NCBI GenBank assembly: GCA_049509675.1
Contig: JBEKZQ010000142.1
Location: 1 to 13,434 of the forward strand
Direction of reading: 5' to 3'
DNA: 13,434 nucleotides
Source of the DNA: JBEKZQ01 sp049509675
Lineage (GTDB): Bacteria; Planctomycetota; Planctomycetia; Pirellulales; Thermoguttaceae
Each line of letters opens with the position of its first letter. Positions within the stretch are counted from its first letter, which is position 1. The notes under the pieces are model-generated. The model was not told the DNA's origin and searched no databases. It saw only the letters and a list, made by a program, of their open reading frames with translations. This document shows, piece after piece, positions 11,817 to 13,434 of this stretch. The position numbers and the translations under genes were made by a program.

Positions 11817-12977
11817 TCACCCCGCCCGCCGCCGTCGCCAAGCGTAGGCCAGCAGGCAGACGGCCCCCGCGCCGAGAAGGGCAAGGGTGGACGGTTCAGG
11901 CTTGGGGTTGGGGGTGAGGAGGAATGCGTCCGTCTGCCCGCTGGGGTTGACGCCGTAACCACAGATTTTCCCGTTTTCGCTGATCCCGGTGGCCTCCTCA
12001 AGCGTCCATCCCGGATTGGAAGGGATCAAACTGTTCAAGTCCAGCATGGAACCTCCACTGTAAAGGAAGGCGTCTTGGGCACCGCTGCTGGTGTAGACGT
12101 AACCTACGACCTGCCCGAGGTTGTTGATGCCGTTGGCCTGACTGGTTGTTCCGCCAAGGGTGCCGAGGTCTTGAAGAGGACTGCTACTGGTGTAGAGAAA
12201 GGCATCAGTTTGCCCGCTGGCGTTGGGGCCGTAACCACAGACCTGGCCCGAATCGTTGATGCCAGTGGCAAAACTGTAGACTCCGCCGAGTGTGTCGAGG
12301 TCTTGCACGGTCCCGCCGCTGTAAATGAAAGCGTGAAAGGCACCGTAGTACGGGGGACCGGCGCTGTACTGGAGATACCCCGCGACCTGTCCGTTGTCGT
12401 TGATGCCAGTGGCATAGCGAAGTGCGTATCCAGAATTGGGAAGTATCAAGTTGTTCATAAGCTGCACGGAGCCGCCACTGTAGAGGAATGCCTGCAAGCC
12501 GCCGCCAGTGGCAGCACCATAGGCTTCCCCAACGACCTGCCCGTTCGCGTTGACGCCATTGGCAGAAGCAAGCGTCAATCCAGAACCGGGGGCTATCAGG
12601 TCGTTCAAGTTCTGCATAGTCCCGCCGCTGTAAGAGAAAGCGTTTCCAGCACCGCCGCTGACCGCGGCTTCCCCAACGACCTGCCCGCTCGCGTTTATGC
12701 CCGCGGCGCCGCTATTGCCGCCGCCTGGGAGTCCGCCGAGGTTCTGCATCGAACCGCCGCTGTAGAGGAAGGCGTATGTGACACCGCTGCCGTTATTGGC
12801 ATTCCCGACGACCTGCCCGCTGTTGTTAATTCCGAACGCTTGACTGCTGCCTCCGGGCGGAAACAAGTTGCCGAGATCGGTCACGGTGTACTGAACTTGG
12901 CCCCAAGCACTCCCGGCAACGCTTGACAACAAGACCCAAACCACGAACCCCACCCGCTTGAACGTGAGCGCGTTCAT
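11817..12977 (-). CDS. HAF-repeat exported protein with PEP-CTERM anchor
   Basis: This 386-aa secreted protein starts with a signal peptide: a basic start, hydrophobic VGFVVWVLLSSVAGSAWG (9-26), likely cleavage after AWG. The body has about seven HAF-type repeats of the pattern GINxSGQVVGxAxxxxGxxxAFLYSGGxMxDL, which probably fold as a beta-propeller-like surface domain. The C-terminus is a PEP-CTERM sorting signal: PEPS (about 360-363), hydrophobic ALLGAGAVCLLAYAW, then RRRR. Such proteins are exported, processed by an exosortase and left at the cell surface or in matrix; the ligand is unknown. The start at 12977 has AAAGGGTAGG upstream within a hairpin. Whether it is cargo of the element or a host gene is open: it shares the strand of the element, and its stop lies 10 bp from the element promoter. 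Confidence 0.9.
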   Translation of the reverse strand: MNALTFKRVGFVVWVLLSSVAGSAWGQVQYTVTDLGNLFPPGGSSQAFGINNSGQVVGNANNGSGVTYAFLYSGGSMQNLGGLPGGGNSGAAGINASGQVVGEAAVSGGAGNAFSYSGGTMQNLNDLIAPGSGLTLASANGVNANGQVVGEAYGAATGGGLQAFLYSGGSVQLMNNLILPNSGYALRYATGINDNGQVAGYLQYSAGPPYYGAFHAFIYSGGTVQDLDTLGGVYSFATGINDSGQVCGYGPNASGQTDAFLYTSSSPLQDLGTLGGTTSQANGINNLGQVVGYVYTSSGAQDAFLYSGGSMLDLNSLIPSNPGWTLEEATGISENGKICGYGVNPSGQTDAFLLTPNPKPEPSTLALLGAGAVCLLAYAWRRRRAG

Positions 12978-12981
12978 AGAG

Positions 12982-13034
12982 CCTACCCTTTCGCTGTGCC
13001 AGGCCCGGCCGGTGACGGCCGCCGAAAGGGTAGG
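12982..13034 (-). promoter_or_regulatory. Leader hairpin covering the Shine-Dalgarno of the HAF gene
   Basis: Arms 12982-12993 and 13023-13034 are perfect 12-bp reverse complements with a GC-rich 29-nt spacer. In the mRNA the downstream arm, CGAAAGGGTAGG, contains the ribosome-binding site and ends 4 nt before the ATG at 12977. Folding would hide the site, so translation should depend on opening the stem by temperature, a protein, a small RNA or a ligand (inference). Confidence 0.65.
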
Positions 13035-13083
13035 TGAAGGGCGGTCGTCGCCGGTCGGCTACGGCCCCGCCGGGCACCTGACG

Positions 13084-13118
13084 CCAGCGAGTATAGTTCC
13101 ACCCGCTGGGAGTTGCAA
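13084..13118 (-). promoter_or_regulatory. Promoter of the HAF/PEP-CTERM gene
   Basis: On the minus strand TTGCAA (13113-13118), a 17-bp spacer and TATACT (13090-13095) match sigma-70 boxes at four and five of six positions. The predicted start near 13083 gives a leader of about 106 nt containing the hairpin. A CCAGCG-N14-CGCTGG inverted repeat (13084-13109) surrounds the -10 and could be an operator. Confidence 0.55.
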
Positions 13119-13210
13119 ATCGACCGCCTCGCGCGCCCGCGCCCGCGACCAATCGTCGCCGAGGGCCGGCCCGACACGGAATTGTGTACCCCCTATCCCC
13201 TTCCCCTCCT

Positions 13211-13434
13211 TCATTCGCCCCCAGATGCAGGGGCAAACGCCCGCAAACTGTCCCGGAGCAAGCCGACAACGGCCGAATCGAGCCGCGCCCGGGCATCGGC
13301 GGGAAGCGATACGCCAGACTGTTGCCCCCAGTCCGAGAGCGTATCGCGGACCCGCTGTTGCAAGACCCCGGGGACATCGGCCCGCAACTCCTTGTCCATG
13401 CCGTCCTGAAACTGCTTCAAGACTCCCCTGATTT
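13211..13434 (-). CDS. Unrecognised helical protein, probably the C-terminal end of a larger gene
   Basis: The frame stops at 13211 and is open to the right window edge, with 74 codons visible. The peptide is helical and alternates charged and hydrophobic residues (KQFQDGMDKELRADVPGVLQ, then SLPADARARLDSAVVGLLRD). No family is recognised. A TTG at 13420 with AGGGGAG just upstream and an ATG at 13399 with AGGA upstream are possible starts for a 62-69 aa protein. The helix appears to continue smoothly upstream, so a longer gene cut by the window is as likely. It lies upstream of the HAF promoter on the same strand. Confidence 0.5.
   Translation of the reverse strand, partial: IRGVLKQFQDGMDKELRADVPGVLQQRVRDTLSDWGQQSGVSLPADARARLDSAVVGLLRDSLRAFAPASGGE

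Noticed and set aside
11651..12001. N-terminal extension of the 375-aa protein
   Set aside because: The extra 117 codons overlap the HAF gene end, read as low-complexity, and would bypass the ATG with a ribosome site and the promoter.
11790..12926. Plus-strand frame with repeated DLPxxVDA motifs
   Set aside because: The repeats are the antisense reading of the HAF repeats; the minus frame has signal peptide and PEP-CTERM.
12998..13005. TGGCAC as a sigma-54 -24 element before the HAF gene
   Set aside because: No GC/TTGC -12 element follows at the right distance; a sigma-70-like promoter lies upstream.
13184..13192. TACCCCCTA as a possible second attachment core
   Set aside because: It matches only 9 bp of the tRNA end and in the inverted orientation, so it does not fit a direct-repeat att site.

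Overview
The window looks like a high-GC Planctomycetota chromosome (order Pirellulales or a relative; inferred from gene content, not from a search). The clues are a protein with a J-like N-terminal domain typical of planctomycetes next to a membrane-anchored Ser/Thr kinase, an alternative GlmU-type sugar nucleotidyltransferase/acetyltransferase, a HAF-repeat PEP-CTERM protein, and short heptamer and 11-mer repeats between genes.

Chromosomal part (1-5851). Three genes read leftward: a HMGL-like Claisen-type synthase (isopropylmalate/homocitrate/citramalate synthase family, cut by the window edge), a small divergent acyl carrier protein, and the GlmU-like protein. The gaps between them hold a nested 53-bp palindrome and two tandem-repeat arrays. 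Divergently, rightward, come the J-like membrane protein and a PknB-type kinase with one transmembrane helix. The start region of the kinase gene carries a 31-bp imperfect duplication. A tRNA-Glu(CTC) gene follows.

Integrated element (about 5814 to at least 11807). The 3' part of tRNA-Glu is overlapped by the end of a tyrosine-recombinase gene, and its stop codon sits in the anticodon. From there all genes point leftward towards the tRNA. In transcription order they are a 375-aa unrecognised protein with a possible C-terminal HTH, an excisionase-like HTH protein, a CHC2/TOPRIM/DUF3987 primase-helicase, a TubC_N-like plus zinc-ribbon protein, an XRE repressor and the integrase. This is the layout of a compact phage-satellite-like or plasmid-like integrative element with its own replication module and no visible capsid or conjugation genes. 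I found no second attachment site, so the right end is unresolved.

Control signals in and beside the element are unusually readable. The XRE-integrase promoter is predicted to give a nearly leaderless mRNA and is surrounded by operator-like palindromes. Two matching palindromes precede the excisionase-like gene. The first gene of the operon has a strong promoter and a roughly 120-nt leader in which a hairpin loop carries a perfect 10-nt complement of the Shine-Dalgarno region (a potential pseudoknot). The neighbouring HAF/PEP-CTERM gene also has a promoter, a roughly 106-nt leader and a perfect 12-bp hairpin covering its Shine-Dalgarno. These two SD-masking leaders and the replication module are the most interesting parts of the window.
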